This document shows positions 32,126 through 42,575 of a stretch of 64,000 nt of DNA, one piece after another; position 1 is the first letter of the stretch, and every line of letters begins with the position of its first letter. The position numbers and the translations under genes were made by a program. Source of the stretch: Trichomonas vaginalis G3 (Eukaryota; Parabasalia; Trichomonadida; Trichomonadidae); NCBI RefSeq assembly GCF_026262505.1, contig NC_067207.1, forward strand, positions 33,572,082 through 33,636,081, given 5' to 3'. The notes beneath the pieces were generated by a model. That model had not been told where the DNA came from. It did not search any database and was given only the letters and a program-made list of their open reading frames with translations.

Positions 32126-32364
32126 ATGAAGATCTTGATCATTGATGGTGCAAAGGAATTCATTTCTTCCAAGGGCAAGCTTAATGAAGCTCTTGTTGAG
32201 TACGCAGTAAAATCTCTCAAAGAAAAGGGACATGAAGTTCAAGTTACAAAAGCAGATTCAAATTACAACTGCGAAGAAGAAGTAAAGAAGATTGTCTGGA
32301 CAGATGTTCTCCTTTGGCAGTTCCCAATCTGGTGGTTTGGAACACCATGGCATGTCAAGAAATA

Positions 32365-33670
32365 TAGGGTGTCCAAAGGTGCGTTTAGCACAGCGCTCTA
32401 TATGAGACTATTAAAGGAGATATATGCTGATTATAAATATATAATAAAAAATATGAATATATGTATATGATGAGTATGTTGTATTTTGGCGCCATGCCGG
32501 GATATAAAATGAATTTTGAGACAAGAGGCGGTTTCGCGGGAAATTTTGGCGGGATTTTTTTTCATTTTTTTAATGAATCATAAAGAAAACATCCTCGCTC
32601 TTGCAAAAAAATGCAAAGACTGTAAAAAAATCTACGAGACATTGGTAAAATGCTTCGGTATGGATGCTCCTAGCTATTCCACTGTAACGTATCATGTTAG
32701 GATGTATCACTTCATGAACAAAAAGGCGCCCATCATAAAAATTGACAAAAAATCGCCGGATCAAAGAAAAATCAAAGCAATTCTTCAAGCGCTAGATGAA
32801 GACCCAAGAGCATCACTCAGAAGGATAGAGGAGATGACAACGATACCACGTACAACAGTCAGTTATTATCTGCACAATTATTTGAACTACAAAACTAGCG
32901 TATACACGTTGGTTCCGCACAACCTTAATTCAGTTCAAAAAAAATCTAGAGTCCAATCTTCGAAAGAGCTCCTCTCTATATTGGGTGCGTATCAATCCAA
33001 GAAGTTTCGCTTTTTAGTAACAGGGGACGAGTCTTGGTTTCAATATGCAACAGAAGCCAAAATCATGTGGATCCCGAAGATGAAAATCCGCAAACATTCC
33101 CGAAGAAAAAAATTGACACAGCCAATGATGATGTTGTCGGTTTTTTTGGGGTGTGAATGGCATCATCGCAATTGATATTCTTCAAAAACCTAATACGATG
33201 AATGCTCAGTATCTAATTGACAATGTTCTTACTCAAATTATCAATTCTGATGAGTTTGAGAAATCCAAACAACAAAAACAAAAGTTTGCAATTCATTTTG
33301 ATAATTCAAGAGTTCACAAAAGTCATAAGGTAATGAATTACTTGTTGGAAAACAATGTCAAAGTTGTTCCAAACCCAATTTATTCACCTGATATTGCACC
33401 CTCTGACTTTTATTTATTCGGCACGCTAAAAAAGAGAGCTGAAGGACGCGAATTCGCGAGTCCAGATGATCTTGAAAATTTTGTAAGAGAGCAATTTGAG
33501 CAATTTTCTCATGATGATTTAAAGCGTGTCTTTGAAGCCTGGATCGATCGCTGCGAACGCGTGATTGAATCCAATGGTGATTATATTTAAATAAACTTTA
33601 TATATATCTAACTTGTTTATTTCTATTCGCAGTATTCAGGTTTGTGCTAAACACACCTTTGGACACCCTA
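32365..33670 (+). mobile_element. mariner element (Tvmar1-type)
   Basis: About 1.3 kb with 27-bp terminal inverted repeats, TAGGGTGTCCAAAGGTGCGT at the left and the matching complement at 33644-33670 with one mismatch. TA duplication on both sides (32363-32364 and 33671-33672; one-step ambiguity because the site is TATA). It contains a single transposase gene with D,D34D residues. Inserted within the quinone reductase coding sequence, same orientation. Confidence 0.9.
32573..33590 (+). pseudogene. mariner transposase, one frameshift
   Basis: Cut-and-paste transposase of the Tc1/mariner family. ATG at 32573 starts an N-terminal helix-turn-helix region. The catalytic triad lies in TGDESW, HFDNSRVH and SPDIAPSDFYLFGTLK, the last two separated by about 34 residues as in mariner D,D34D. 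A single frameshift in the T7G4 run around 33140-33151 splits the gene, with the second half continuing from about 33150 to 33590. Otherwise complete, so the copy looks young but inactive. Confidence 0.9.
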
Positions 33671-34213
33671 TATCTTGATGAAGTTTTCTTCGTTGCTCAT
33701 GGTACAATTTGGTCTGGTGATGGCCGCTCAAGAAAGGATCCATCAAAGAAGTACGGTGATGGCGGCCTCTGCCCCAACAAGAAGTTCATGCTTTCATTCA
33801 CATGGAATGCTCCTGTTGAATCATTAACAGATCCAAATCAGTTCTTCAAAGGATTAGGAGCAGATAGTGTTCATGGCCCAATTATTAGATCCCATGAATT
33901 CTGTGGAATGAAGCAAATTCCATCATTCCAATGCAATGATGTTATCAAGAACCCAGACTTCGATTCTTACATTAAGAATTATGAAGCTCACCTTACACAG
34001 TATTTTGGAAAGCAATAAATCATAAAAATTATAAAGATAATTTATTTATTCTATTCATTTTTTACAGTTTTCTGTAATAATTATGAAACATTTTTGCTTA
34101 TATGTAAAAGTTAATATAATAACTCAAGCCTCCTATGAGGTAACATCATTTTATGATTTTTAAATTTATATTACTTTATGATGGATTTAAAAATAAAATA
34201 GTAAAAATATGAT

Positions 34214-34953
34214 AGTTAGTATACATATCAAGTGTACGGAGGCACTGCGCGCCACCTTACCCCTGATATGTGAATTTGACACTTTATGAAACCGTTAACG
34301 TATATTTTACAACACAAACGACAACACTAACTTAACCTTAAATATTTATAAAACCGCCAACCACTTCACCTCACTAATGAAAAAATAAACGTTTTCACTA
34401 ACGAACTCACTACTGTAAAAATAAACGTTCTCACTTACAAAAGTATTGCAACTCTTCCCATTGCTGTGCTTCACACAATAGTTCATATTCTTCAGTATCG
34501 CTGCTGTCGCTCCAATCGTCAGAGTCAAAGTCACTGTCAAAATAAATGTTAGTAAGTTTTGACAAAGCTAATGAAACACGTTTACCGTTTGTATCGTATG
34601 CTTGTATAAACTTTCCATTCTTCATTCCTTCATAAACGCTCAAACTAACTTTACCCTTTCTCCCTCGTATCTGATAGAATGTATTTTCACGAGGAACGAA
34701 GAACAAATTCTTGAACTCATGACCGTTGTAGTTTGTTATCTCAATAGTTTTCGTCATTTATATAAAAATAAAATAAAAAATAAAATAAAAAAATAAAATA
34801 AAAAAATAAACTTAAAATTAATGATATCACCACCCTCACACGTATGAAAACATAGCGCAAAAATAAATTTAGGTGAAGTGGTGAAATCTCACCTCTTTTT
34901 TCACCTCTTTTTTCACCTCATGAATTCATTGCTTTATAACTCTCTTCCTTGGT
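34214..34953 (+). repeat. left terminal inverted repeat of element B
   Basis: Matches 55186-55912 in reverse, including a whole 108-codon gene, an A/T promoter tract, a GGTGAAATCTCACC block and, at the inner edge, the last codons of the neighbouring gene. Small length differences lie in the A/T tract and the CACCTC repeats. Confidence 0.95.
34431..34757 (-). CDS. TIR-encoded protein (108 aa), left copy
   Basis: Intact gene inside the terminal repeat, reading toward the element end. The protein is identical to that at 55369-55695. Residues 1-80 resemble the C-terminal domain of the HNH nuclease at 50380-50961: both share EIT-D/N-Y, H-x-F, an ENxFY-like segment, DTxxKxVxLxLxK and a final IY. 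The last 25 residues are Asp/Ser-rich, then WEELQYFCK. Function unknown; it might bind element DNA or partner proteins. A poly-A/T promoter precedes the ATG. Confidence 0.7.
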   Translation of the reverse strand: MTKTIEITNYNGHEFKNLFFVPRENTFYQIRGRKGKVSLSVYEGMKNGKFIQAYDTNGKRVSLALSKLTNIYFDSDFDSDDWSDSSDTEEYELLCEAQQWEELQYFCK

Positions 34954-35440
34954 TTCTTTTTAGTTGCTTTCTTCACGTCTGTCTCCAACTTGACTGTCTT
35001 TCTTCTTCGTCCGTAATGATACCAGTTACTTCCACCAGTCAATGGGTCAAATGGTCTTTCGTAAGGGTTTCCATACATTCCATAGGGACCATACGGAAGA
35101 ACTGCTGGTGGAGGAAGAGTTCCATCGACTCTATTTAAATGCATTGTTTCACCTTTCATCTGGTCATTAAAGTCTTTTGCATGTTTTGCAAACTCATCGT
35201 CCTTTCCTAAAGCATTTTCCGACTCAGTCGCAACCAAATTGGATGCTTTATTTATGAGCCCTATTTTATTTAATCTTAACTTCTTTGCAACCCAGCCTCC
35301 AATCTTCCCTTTATTTGCATCTAATGTCTTCGAAACCCTTCCTCACTCATTTTATTTACTGCGTCATAAGCTCCAAGTGCTTTTGCTCCAAATGCTAATG
35401 CTTTTGTTCCCATTGCGCCTAAAGCTGCCCAAGCTACCAT
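34926..35440 (-). pseudogene. Maverick minor virion protein candidate, one frameshift
   Basis: ATG at 35440 starts an Ala/Gly-rich hydrophobic N-terminus (MVAWAALGAMGTKALAFGAK). A one-base shift near 35335 moves the rest into another frame that runs to 34926. The C-terminal part has a PPPAVLPYGPYGMYG stretch and a very basic end (YGRRRK... KKPRKRVIKQ). A hydrophobic head with a basic tail suggests a membrane- or DNA-associated minor capsid protein; this is inference. The stop lies in the terminal repeat, and the same nine terminal bases close the gene at the other end. Confidence 0.55.
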
Positions 35441-35473
35441 TTACACCCATATTAAAATCATCTCTCTTCAATA

Positions 35474-35665
35474 TTATTCATAAAAGTTCTCGTTACTGGA
35501 GAAAGTCAATGAAACATAAACATTCTCACGGGCTTCGCCCTCACCGCTTTGCGGTCTATCTAACTTCTTTCTTATCTCATCTATTCGCTTCAAAATGTCT
35601 GAACAATTGCTAACATCTTCTACAACAGTTATTTCATCATGACTGACCTTCAAGAACAAGCTCAT
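35474..35665 (-). CDS. small protein (63 aa) carrying a double-hairpin insertion
   Basis: Intact short frame whose ATG directly follows the stop of the upstream gene at 35666. The N-terminal part is amphipathic; residues about 37-46 are encoded by a GC-rich double hairpin (35530-35555). No family recognised. Tandem arrangement with the larger gene suggests co-expression. Confidence 0.5.
   Translation of the reverse strand: MSLFLKVSHDEITVVEDVSNCSDILKRIDEIRKKLDRPQSGEGEARENVYVSLTFSSNENFYE
35530..35555. repeat. double hairpin, inside a coding frame
   Basis: GGGC-TTC-GCCC followed after two bases by ACCGC-TTT-GCGGT. Keeps the frame of the gene at 35474-35665 open. Confidence 0.8.
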
Positions 35666-36547
35666 TTAATATGCAATTAAAATCATCTCAATAATGAGTC
35701 CATCCTTTCCATCTTTAGGTAGCACAACATCTTTCATTGAAGAAGGTTCGACAAGTCTTATGTTAAACTTACTGACAAAGTTTGTTATACTATAATGCTT
35801 CGGTGGCGAATACATGTAGTTTGAAAGACATAATATAGATTCTTCAGCAAATTCACTTATACTGGATTTTATAACAATGTTCTCACGAGACCAAATACCA
35901 CCAATTGACAATCTTGTAAGCAATCCTGCTGAACCTTCTACTGTAAACATCGATGGTAACATTCCACGAAGGTCATCTATTGACATCGTTGAGTCACTGA
36001 ATTTAAATATTTTCTTAAAGCAATCGTCATTATCTAACCATGCAATAGCTTTGAAGTTTTCATTCGAATATACATCTGCTTCATTAAATGTAAATCCTGA
36101 CTTCTTTGCAGAGATGACTTTAAAATCTATTGAGTTTGTTTCAAAATTATATACTATGGTAACTTCTGAAGGTAATGGGTGTCCTTCCGCAGTCAGTTGT
36201 TCTCTCAGTACCGTTTGAAGCTTTGTGTTAAAAACTTTCATGTCATCTCCTGTGTCTAGGTTCACATACACAGCAATGGGAAAACTATCTTGCTTCTTTG
36301 TTTCATCATTATACCTCAAAACATTAAAGTTCTTCAATAATATTGTTCTTCCTGCTGGAATACTTCGAACCTGTCTGATTTCAATAGCTTTCTCACCTCC
36401 TACATACTCTACCCAGTGTCTTGGATATTCATAAGTATACTGACTTTCTTGAATTTTGGTTGGTTTCATCATAACGTGTTCATAGTATATCTTTATACTC
36501 TTGTCAGTTAGACTCGGTGCTATGTTCTGAATATTTCTGACTTGCAT
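35666..36547 (-). CDS. conserved Maverick structural protein candidate (293 aa)
   Basis: The ATG at 36547 is chosen over an earlier in-frame ATG because it leaves a 16-nt gap to the divergent ATPase ATG, as at other divergent pairs here. The protein is beta-rich with no membrane segment. Its C-terminal half shares spaced motifs with the protein at 51195-52052: GGIWSRENIVI against PGIWDRKQAIL, a KHYSIT/KYYKLT step, and LPKDGKD against LPPDGKD. The two are paralogues within element B, probably minor capsid or vertex proteins; that role is inferred from position and composition only. Confidence 0.6.
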   Translation of the reverse strand: MQVRNIQNIAPSLTDKSIKIYYEHVMMKPTKIQESQYTYEYPRHWVEYVGGEKAIEIRQVRSIPAGRTILLKNFNVLRYNDETKKQDSFPIAVYVNLDTGDDMKVFNTKLQTVLREQLTAEGHPLPSEVTIVYNFETNSIDFKVISAKKSGFTFNEADVYSNENFKAIAWLDNDDCFKKIFKFSDSTMSIDDLRGMLPSMFTVEGSAGLLTRLSIGGIWSRENIVIKSSISEFAEESILCLSNYMYSPPKHYSITNFVSKFNIRLVEPSSMKDVVLPKDGKDGLIIEMILIAY

Positions 36548-36563
36548 TTTTAATGGAGATAAA

Positions 36564-37489
36564 ATGAAGCATTTAATACATGACGTAGATGAAGACATGA
36601 ATGAAAGCAGTGAAAAGCTCAACAGTTCTCTCATTCTTCCTTTCAGTAAGGACTATGAGTTCTGTTCAAATGGTGTTTATTTCTATTGTGGAAAGATGGG
36701 GTCAGGTAAGACATTTAACCTCATTCGTCATATACTCATAACAGAGCGTTTAGGTCAAGAACACGCTAAAGGCGTGTTGAGCTCCGAAGGAGCGAATTCA
36801 TATTATGACCAAATCATTATATCAGCAACTTCAGACTCTATGGACTCAACAGCGAAAACATTTATGTCAAAAGTTCAAGCCTCTGTCGTTAAAGTTCCAG
36901 ATAGCGAACTCATTGAATTTCTTCAACGTTACATTCGACGTAAGAGGAAATATTATGCCATCGTTGAATTTATACAGTCAGGAATGCAAAAGACTTCTGA
37001 GGAGATGGAAAGAATTATTGACAAACACCACTTACGTCAGTACTCAGGAGTTTACGATATGAAACGACTTACAAACTACATTCTGTCAAAACTTTCAAAA
37101 TACCCCTTCAAAAAGTATCCTTCAAATACTCTGCTCGTTTGCGACGACTTCGCCGGAAAAGGTTTAGTGTCAAAGCCTGACTCACCATTAGCTAACATCA
37201 TTACTAAAGTCAGACATTACCACTTAACTGTAGCAATACTTATGCAAACATGGCGTTTTCTTGCTTTAAACATAAAACGTCTCATAACTGACTTCGTTTA
37301 TCTTTCAAGGTTTCTCACGCTATGATATTGAACTCATTTGGAAACAGTCAGGTATAACATTACCTTTTGAAGAAATTTGGGAAGCATATAAGTCTCTCAT
37401 CTCTTCCTCGTTCATACCTTGAGATTCATATCATGACTAATACCATTAAAGTCAAAAATATTCCATGGGAACGACCAACATTGTTTTAA
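36564..37489 (+). pseudogene. DNA packaging ATPase (FtsK/HerA, A32-like), two frameshifts, element B
   Basis: Homologue of the element A ATPase. Walker A GKMGSGKT at residues 43-50 and Walker B LLVCDD at 190-195 are intact. The frame breaks near 37318, and again near 37405, before the C-terminal NIPWERPTLF end at 37489. Between the GKT and the following strand it is 11 residues longer than the element A protein; this is exactly the 33 nt of a double hairpin (36760-36793). The 3' end overlaps the convergent gene by 4 nt. Confidence 0.8.
36760..36793. repeat. double hairpin, inside the ATPase frame
   Basis: AACACGC-TAAAG-GCGTGTT then GCTCC-GAA-GGAGC. Encodes HAKGVLSSEGA, absent from the element A ATPase. 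Confidence 0.85.
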
Positions 37490-37877
37490 AGTTTAACCTT
37501 CAATTGACTGATGGTAAACAAATTCCATGCATCTCTGTCGCCATTTCTGTTAATATTTTTGCTGTCATTCATATCATCCACTTCCCCATCCGTTAACTTT
37601 TGAGGATATGCGTTAGAATAGCTGTTCTTAAATGAAGGCTTTTCACCTTTGAGAGCATAAACTCTATAACTTTCTGCATACTTTATGTTTTGAACCTCCT
37701 GAGCCATCATTGAATAAATTTTATAGGCTTCCACCCTTTGTTCATGTTCCTGCTTCTTCCCTTAGCTCTTTTGTTCAGTAGTTCTACATCTTTATACACT
37801 GCACCTGTCTCAGTGAATTCAACAATATTTTCATTCGTTAGCTTTACATTCAAACCCTTGTCGAGTATATTGTTCAT
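37486..37877 (-). pseudogene. hypothetical Maverick gene, one frameshift
   Basis: ATG at 37877 is divergent from the CCG-motif gene across about 35 bp of A/T-rich DNA. About 40 codons are open, then a shift near 37750 moves coding to the frame ending at 37486. The C-terminal part is charged and helical, then Asn/Asp-rich. No family recognised. The stop overlaps the ATPase stop on the other strand. Confidence 0.45.
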
Positions 37878-37912
37878 TTCATACATATAAAAGGTTTTTT
37901 ATTCTATATGAA

Positions 37913-38527
37913 ATGAGAAGCAAATCCATCTTAGCTGGTGCCGTTAATGTTCCAATTGAACCAACATCAAATGTTGACTCACGAACGACAAACAATATTG
38001 TCATAAAGAACTATAGTTCAGAGTGTTTGAAAGAAAAAGAACCAGAACTGAAATCCGTGAATTTAAACTCAGCTTCAAACGCTAACGCTACATCAGATGT
38101 TAAGTTAGAGTATCCACCACTGGACCAAATTCTTTCAAGAGAAGCCAACGACAACCCTTACACAAATGTTCAAACAAATCCTTCAGATAACGTAGACCAT
38201 TACCTTCTTCAGTTATACCAAACAATTTTACTCAAAGACGATAAGAAGCTTTTGATAAATCTTATAAGTAAGAACCAAATAATTCTAACAAAGGAGGACC
38301 TTGAAAATGTTATATCACGAATAACAGGGAAACAATGTGTCATTGACTATCTCGACCCTGAAATCGAATGCTGTGGTCAAACGCCACCATTCATGAAAAT
38401 AGGTAACATCCGCATCATTGAAATACCAGGTACTCCAGGAGTTGAGTTTAAGTATAAATATTCGAATGAATATACAAAACTTTCAACAGAATATAAATTA
38501 TGTTTGAAATATGTTTTAGTAAATTAA
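37913..38527 (+). CDS. conserved Maverick protein with CCG motif (204 aa), element B
   Basis: Intact frame. Polar disordered N-terminal half (Asn/Ser/Asp-rich), a helical middle, and a C-terminal domain with DPEIECCGQTPPF that matches EPDISCCGVSYN of the element A protein at 12782-13318. It is next to the penton-like gene here as well, though the intervening small gene differs. Conserved synteny argues for a shared assembly or virion role. Function not known. Confidence 0.6.
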   Translation: MRSKSILAGAVNVPIEPTSNVDSRTTNNIVIKNYSSECLKEKEPELKSVNLNSASNANATSDVKLEYPPLDQILSREANDNPYTNVQTNPSDNVDHYLLQLYQTILLKDDKKLLINLISKNQIILTKEDLENVISRITGKQCVIDYLDPEIECCGQTPPFMKIGNIRIIEIPGTPGVEFKYKYSNEYTKLSTEYKLCLKYVLVN

Positions 38528-38793
38528 AGCAACTTATAGTATCTATCCAAAACTTCTTCAACAGTATCGAACTCATCTTCATAATGCAAACCTAATCTTA
38601 TTGACTTGGTGCAGTTTTCACTAACACAATATAGCGCTTTGCGCTCGGCGCCTTTGACGCCTTTTTCTGTTCTCTTGACTGACATAACTAACTCATTTGT
38701 TTCATCAAACAGCAATAACCAAAGTTCATGACCTAATACATAACATTCATACTTTATATTTTTAGCTCTGAGTTCTCTTGTAAGCTGTTGCAT
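38524..38793 (-). CDS. hypothetical protein (89 aa) with a double-hairpin insertion
   Basis: Intact frame whose ATG overlaps the end of the penton-like gene by 40 nt on the same strand. Short strands with two Cys (YCVSENC) and an acidic C-terminus. Residues about 45-54 (VKGAERKALY region) are encoded by a GC-rich double hairpin. Convergent and overlapping by 4 nt with the CCG-motif gene. No family recognised. Confidence 0.5.
   Translation of the reverse strand: MQQLTRELRAKNIKYECYVLGHELWLLLFDETNELVMSVKRTEKGVKGAERKALYCVSENCTKSIRLGLHYEDEFDTVEEVLDRYYKLL
38633..38661. repeat. double hairpin, inside a coding frame
   Basis: AGCGC-TTT-GCGCT followed by GGCGCC-TTTG-ACGCC (second stem imperfect). Confidence 0.7.
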
Positions 38794-39530
38794 TTAATAT
38801 TTTCTAAAAAGTCAACTTCAACAGTCATTCGCACTGGTGCCTTCAGTTCTACAGGCTCGCCCTGAAAGTCAACAAGTCTGAATTGCATGTCTTTCAAATT
38901 ATGAGGACTAATGCGAACCCATTTACCTAAATGAGTTGCTATGACAGGAACGTTTGGAATGAACATTGAATTGACTGCATAACAGAAGGATTTATATTCT
39001 ACTGAACCTTTACTATTAACTCCTGAAATACCTGTGACATTAGCTATTTTTGACTCAACGTATAAACAATTACCATAACATACGTATGGAACAGATTTCA
39101 TCTCAATCGTTTTGTCAACACTTTTCAAAGGAAATGTCATATGGTATGCTCCCAGAAGCAATTGAACTCTATGACTCATTCGTGTTATCTTAAACTCCTT
39201 CGCATAACTGAACTTCAAAACTCCTGCAATAAGTTTAACATTCATTAAGTTTTCTTCGTTCTCCTTGTTTATTGTAGTATTTATGAGCGCATTTAACACT
39301 CCAGCTAATGTTTCCATCTTATATTCTACATTATTGTGAAATCTTATTTCATGCTTCTTTCCATCTATTTCAAGCTCCATGAAATCTGTTTCATCTGTTA
39401 TAACGAATGAAGCGATAGTATTGAAGTCAACAACTCTGAATGCAAGTGGCTCATTCTGTAGACCTAAGTTTGTTTGTAGCTTTACTGTCCCGTATTCGTT
39501 TGGGTCTGTACTTTGCAAATAGAACAACAT
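38754..39530 (-). CDS. penton-like minor capsid protein candidate (258 aa), element B
   Basis: The ATG at 39530 is preferred over 39563, which would overlap the divergent fibre gene; the remaining 17-bp A/T gap fits the local promoter pattern, and the N-terminus then aligns with the element A protein (11929-12777). Beta-rich throughout, with an FRLVDFQGEPVELKAPVRM ending like the LVDxxGxPVxL end of single jelly-roll penton proteins. The role is inferred from this ending, its length and its place beside capsid genes. Confidence 0.5.
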   Translation of the reverse strand: MLFYLQSTDPNEYGTVKLQTNLGLQNEPLAFRVVDFNTIASFVITDETDFMELEIDGKKHEIRFHNNVEYKMETLAGVLNALINTTINKENEENLMNVKLIAGVLKFSYAKEFKITRMSHRVQLLLGAYHMTFPLKSVDKTIEMKSVPYVCYGNCLYVESKIANVTGISGVNSKGSVEYKSFCYAVNSMFIPNVPVIATHLGKWVRISPHNLKDMQFRLVDFQGEPVELKAPVRMTVEVDFLENIKCNSLQENSELKI

Positions 39531-39547
39531 TTTATTCTCATTAAAAT

Positions 39548-42500
39548 ATGAGTATTGCTGCATATGCGTATGAAGCTGACAGAGCTAAACGTTTATATTT
39601 TGGTCAATACTCTCTCACACTTACTGACAAATATATTGTTATTTCTGATGGAAATACCGAGAAATACATAACATGGAAGGACTATGAAAAGTTTGACCCT
39701 ATTTTAACTCCATGTACAATGCCATTCATTGTAAATGGTGAAGTTGTCATGAAGAACGACACAACAGTATATAAGTCTGTTCATGAAGCGTTAGAATATA
39801 TGTTGAATTATAATCCCGAAAGATTTGACCCAAGCACTACGTCATGTACAATGCCTTTTATTAAGGATGGTGAAATCGTAAGAGTTCCGGATTCAACGGT
39901 TTATACTGCTGTTCAAAACAGTTTACAAAACATTTTAGCGAATATCTTTAATTCAGAAACTACAGAAATAAAATTACCATATATAACAGATGCTAAAGAA
40001 ATTAAATCAAAAACGACAACATTATTTACGTCACTTAATGATTTAATGACTTATATCATTAATATTCCTGCACCAACTACAGCATTTGATCCAAACTCGA
40101 CGGTTTGCAGTGTACCTTTCATAAAGGACAGTTCATTAATTGTTTTAAGGGATTCAACAGTTAATGAATCATTAAAGGCGTCATTAATGAAAATCATTGA
40201 TTTTAACTCATTCACGAATACATATAATTCATTCATTAATGTTTCATATGCTTCTAAAGAAGGTGAGCCAAAAACTATCGATAAAGCGGTGTATGAAATA
40301 AAAGCATCAACGACGAAATTGAATTCGTTAACTTTTGACGGTGATAGTTTCGTTAATGACATAACATCGGGGAAAACAATTTTAACGAAAGAATATTTAA
40401 AATCTCATGTTAGTGAGTTCGTTGAAATTGAAAAAGAAGGTGGAATTAAGTTCGATCCACTGAGTTTCATTTTCAGCTTAGCGAATGCGGGTGTTAGTTT
40501 CGCTGAATGGACAACAATACAGAGTGAAATAAATGCAATATGGACGTTTTTGGGGTCAAAAGCGGGAATGGGTGAGCTTGTAAATGCTGCAAGAACATTA
40601 GGTGAAACAGGAAATTTTGTAGATGGTTTTAAAAGACTTGTTTCAAATGTTTTAACAAACACAAAGAAATTATTTAGATATACCATACATAACGGACGGA
40701 TTTTCGAACAGGTAGCAACAAACCCTCCGGTTATGGCTGCGTTGATGATGGTTAGAGATATAAAACCACGTAACGACGGGAACGAAGAACATGAACAACA
40801 GAGCCCAACGGGCTCAGAGCCACATAGTGGCGAGGATACTGGTCGGGTTATTCAAGACATTAAAAACGTGTATCCTGAAGTTATTGATTTATTTAGAGGA
40901 GTTAATGATTCAATTTCAAAACATTCTATAACCCTCGATGAAGAGAATAAATTAACAGATTATATATTCGTCATTATTGCAGAATTAATGAAGAGAATAA
41001 ATGAAAAAGGAATTGGTGATATCATTAATGTCAGCGATGTAATGATGAAAAGAAATTTTGACTCATTATTTACAAAACCGAAAACAGAATATAGTCTTTA
41101 TGACGTAATTACCGAATTAATGAAAAAGATTAATGATAATAAGAGTTCTGGCGGAAGAGTTGAATTAGAAGTGAATGATGTTAATGAGAAATTAGCCGAA
41201 AAAGCAGATAAAAACCATGTTCATTATATAACTTCAGACGAACAGATTATAACGGACTACCATGGATATTTAACACGAAGTGATGAAGTGAAGACAAAAA
41301 ATGTTAATGAAAGAAGATATAAATACATTCGTGCTAAAGGTTATGACATAAGCTGTACTGTACAGTATGATGTAGCTAAAGCACCAGAAGCATTTGGTTA
41401 TAACGATGAAATTTATGCCTCTACTTTCAATGTTAACGGTGTATTAGTTGAACCAAGATTTACTTTGAGAGTTAAGTCAAAAATAACGTTTGAAGATGCT
41501 ATTAAAAGTAAAGCTGACAAAGTTGAACTCGAAGCAATGAACAAAGTTTTGAAATCTCATAAACACAACATCTCCGATATAAATGAACTTCAAGCTACAT
41601 TAGACAGTAAAGCTGACAAAAATCATACACATAACTCCTTCTCAACTGTTAGAGCAGACGACATAATATTGAACTATACCCTTGGTTCAAGTGCACCTTT
41701 AGAGAATCCAAGTACAAGCGTAAAAGATACACTAAACTCCTTAAATAACAAATGTATGAATATCGAAGGTCATGTCAGAAACTTTGAAACACATGAACTA
41801 CCAGCAATGTTAGACAGTAAAGCCGACAAAACTTATGTGGATACAGAACTAACAAAGAAATTTTCGAAACCAGATACAATGACATTTACAACAGAAATTA
41901 TAAATGGTGAACCATCAACTCCATTTGAATTTGTTAGAGGTCTTCAACCAGATACTTTTGAATTTTTCTTGGATAATTCTATTGAACTAACATTACATTA
42001 TAAAAGTGGAACAAATGCAACATTTCATCCGGGAGATACATTCCAAATGGTATTTAATGACATAAGTTCTTTAGAATATGTTTATAGAGTTATGAGCATA
42101 TATGATTTAATATATCCTATAGGAGCTGTTTATACGTCTATGAATCCAATAAATCCAAACACTTTATTTGGTGGTAGATGGTATGAAATAGTTGACAGTT
42201 TTCCATTCTACACTAATACGCAGTCAATGAAGATGGGAGGTTCAAAGAAAATAGGTATTGAAAACCTTCCTTCACATATGCATAGGTTCAGTGGAAGAAC
42301 ATCTGTGGAAGGAAACCATTCACATTCAATAACAAAAAGAGGTTATACAAATCTTTGCAGCGGGTTCGGATAGACAGGGAATGCATAGATATGATATCAC
42401 AACTGACCCCAAAGATGTTAGCACAGGTATTTTCTGTGGAACTGCAGGAAATCATACACATGTTGTAGCTGGTATTACAGACCCAGCAGGTAATGGAAAA

Positions 42501-42575
42501 GATTATATGCCTCCTATATATAACAATGCACGCTTGGATACGAGTTGGTTAAAATCTTTAACTTTACATAAATGA
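39548..42575 (+). pseudogene. phage-type tail fibre with C-terminal collar domain, one frameshift
   Basis: About 1009 residues in two frames joined near 42360. Three 45-60 residue repeats near the N-terminus (pattern FDPxxxxCxMPFIxDGEIVxxxDSTVY). Middle: coiled stretches and fibre repeats of the form DSKADKNHTHN (two clear, one partial). C-terminus: YPIGAVYTSMNPINPNTLFG then W-Y-E-I and NLPSHMHRFSG, the phage tail-collar signature, continued after the frameshift by GNHTHVVAG. Such fibres bind host surfaces in phages. A GC-rich double hairpin sits in frame at 40801-40831. The next gene starts inside its stop (ATGA). Confidence 0.8.
40801..40831. repeat. double hairpin, inside the fibre frame
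   Basis: GAGCCC-AAC-GGGCTC then GCCAC-ATA-GTGGC; encodes about SPTGSEPHSGE in a linker region. Confidence 0.85.

Larger units (their letters stand above)
32126..34018 (+). pseudogene. MdaB-like NAD(P)H quinone reductase, interrupted by a mariner
   Basis: Flavodoxin-fold FMN enzyme that reduces quinones in the cytosol (MdaB/KefF family). Codons 1-80 are 32126-32365 and the remainder is 33671-34018; together about 194 codons, the usual family length. Visible features: the N-terminal beta strand MKILIIDGAKEF, the WTDVLLWQFPIWWFGTPW active-site stretch, and the C-terminal GxCPNKKFMLSFTW segment. The frame rejoins exactly if the mariner and one TA are ignored, so the insertion is the only visible damage. 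Other host copies of this family would be expected. Confidence 0.85.
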
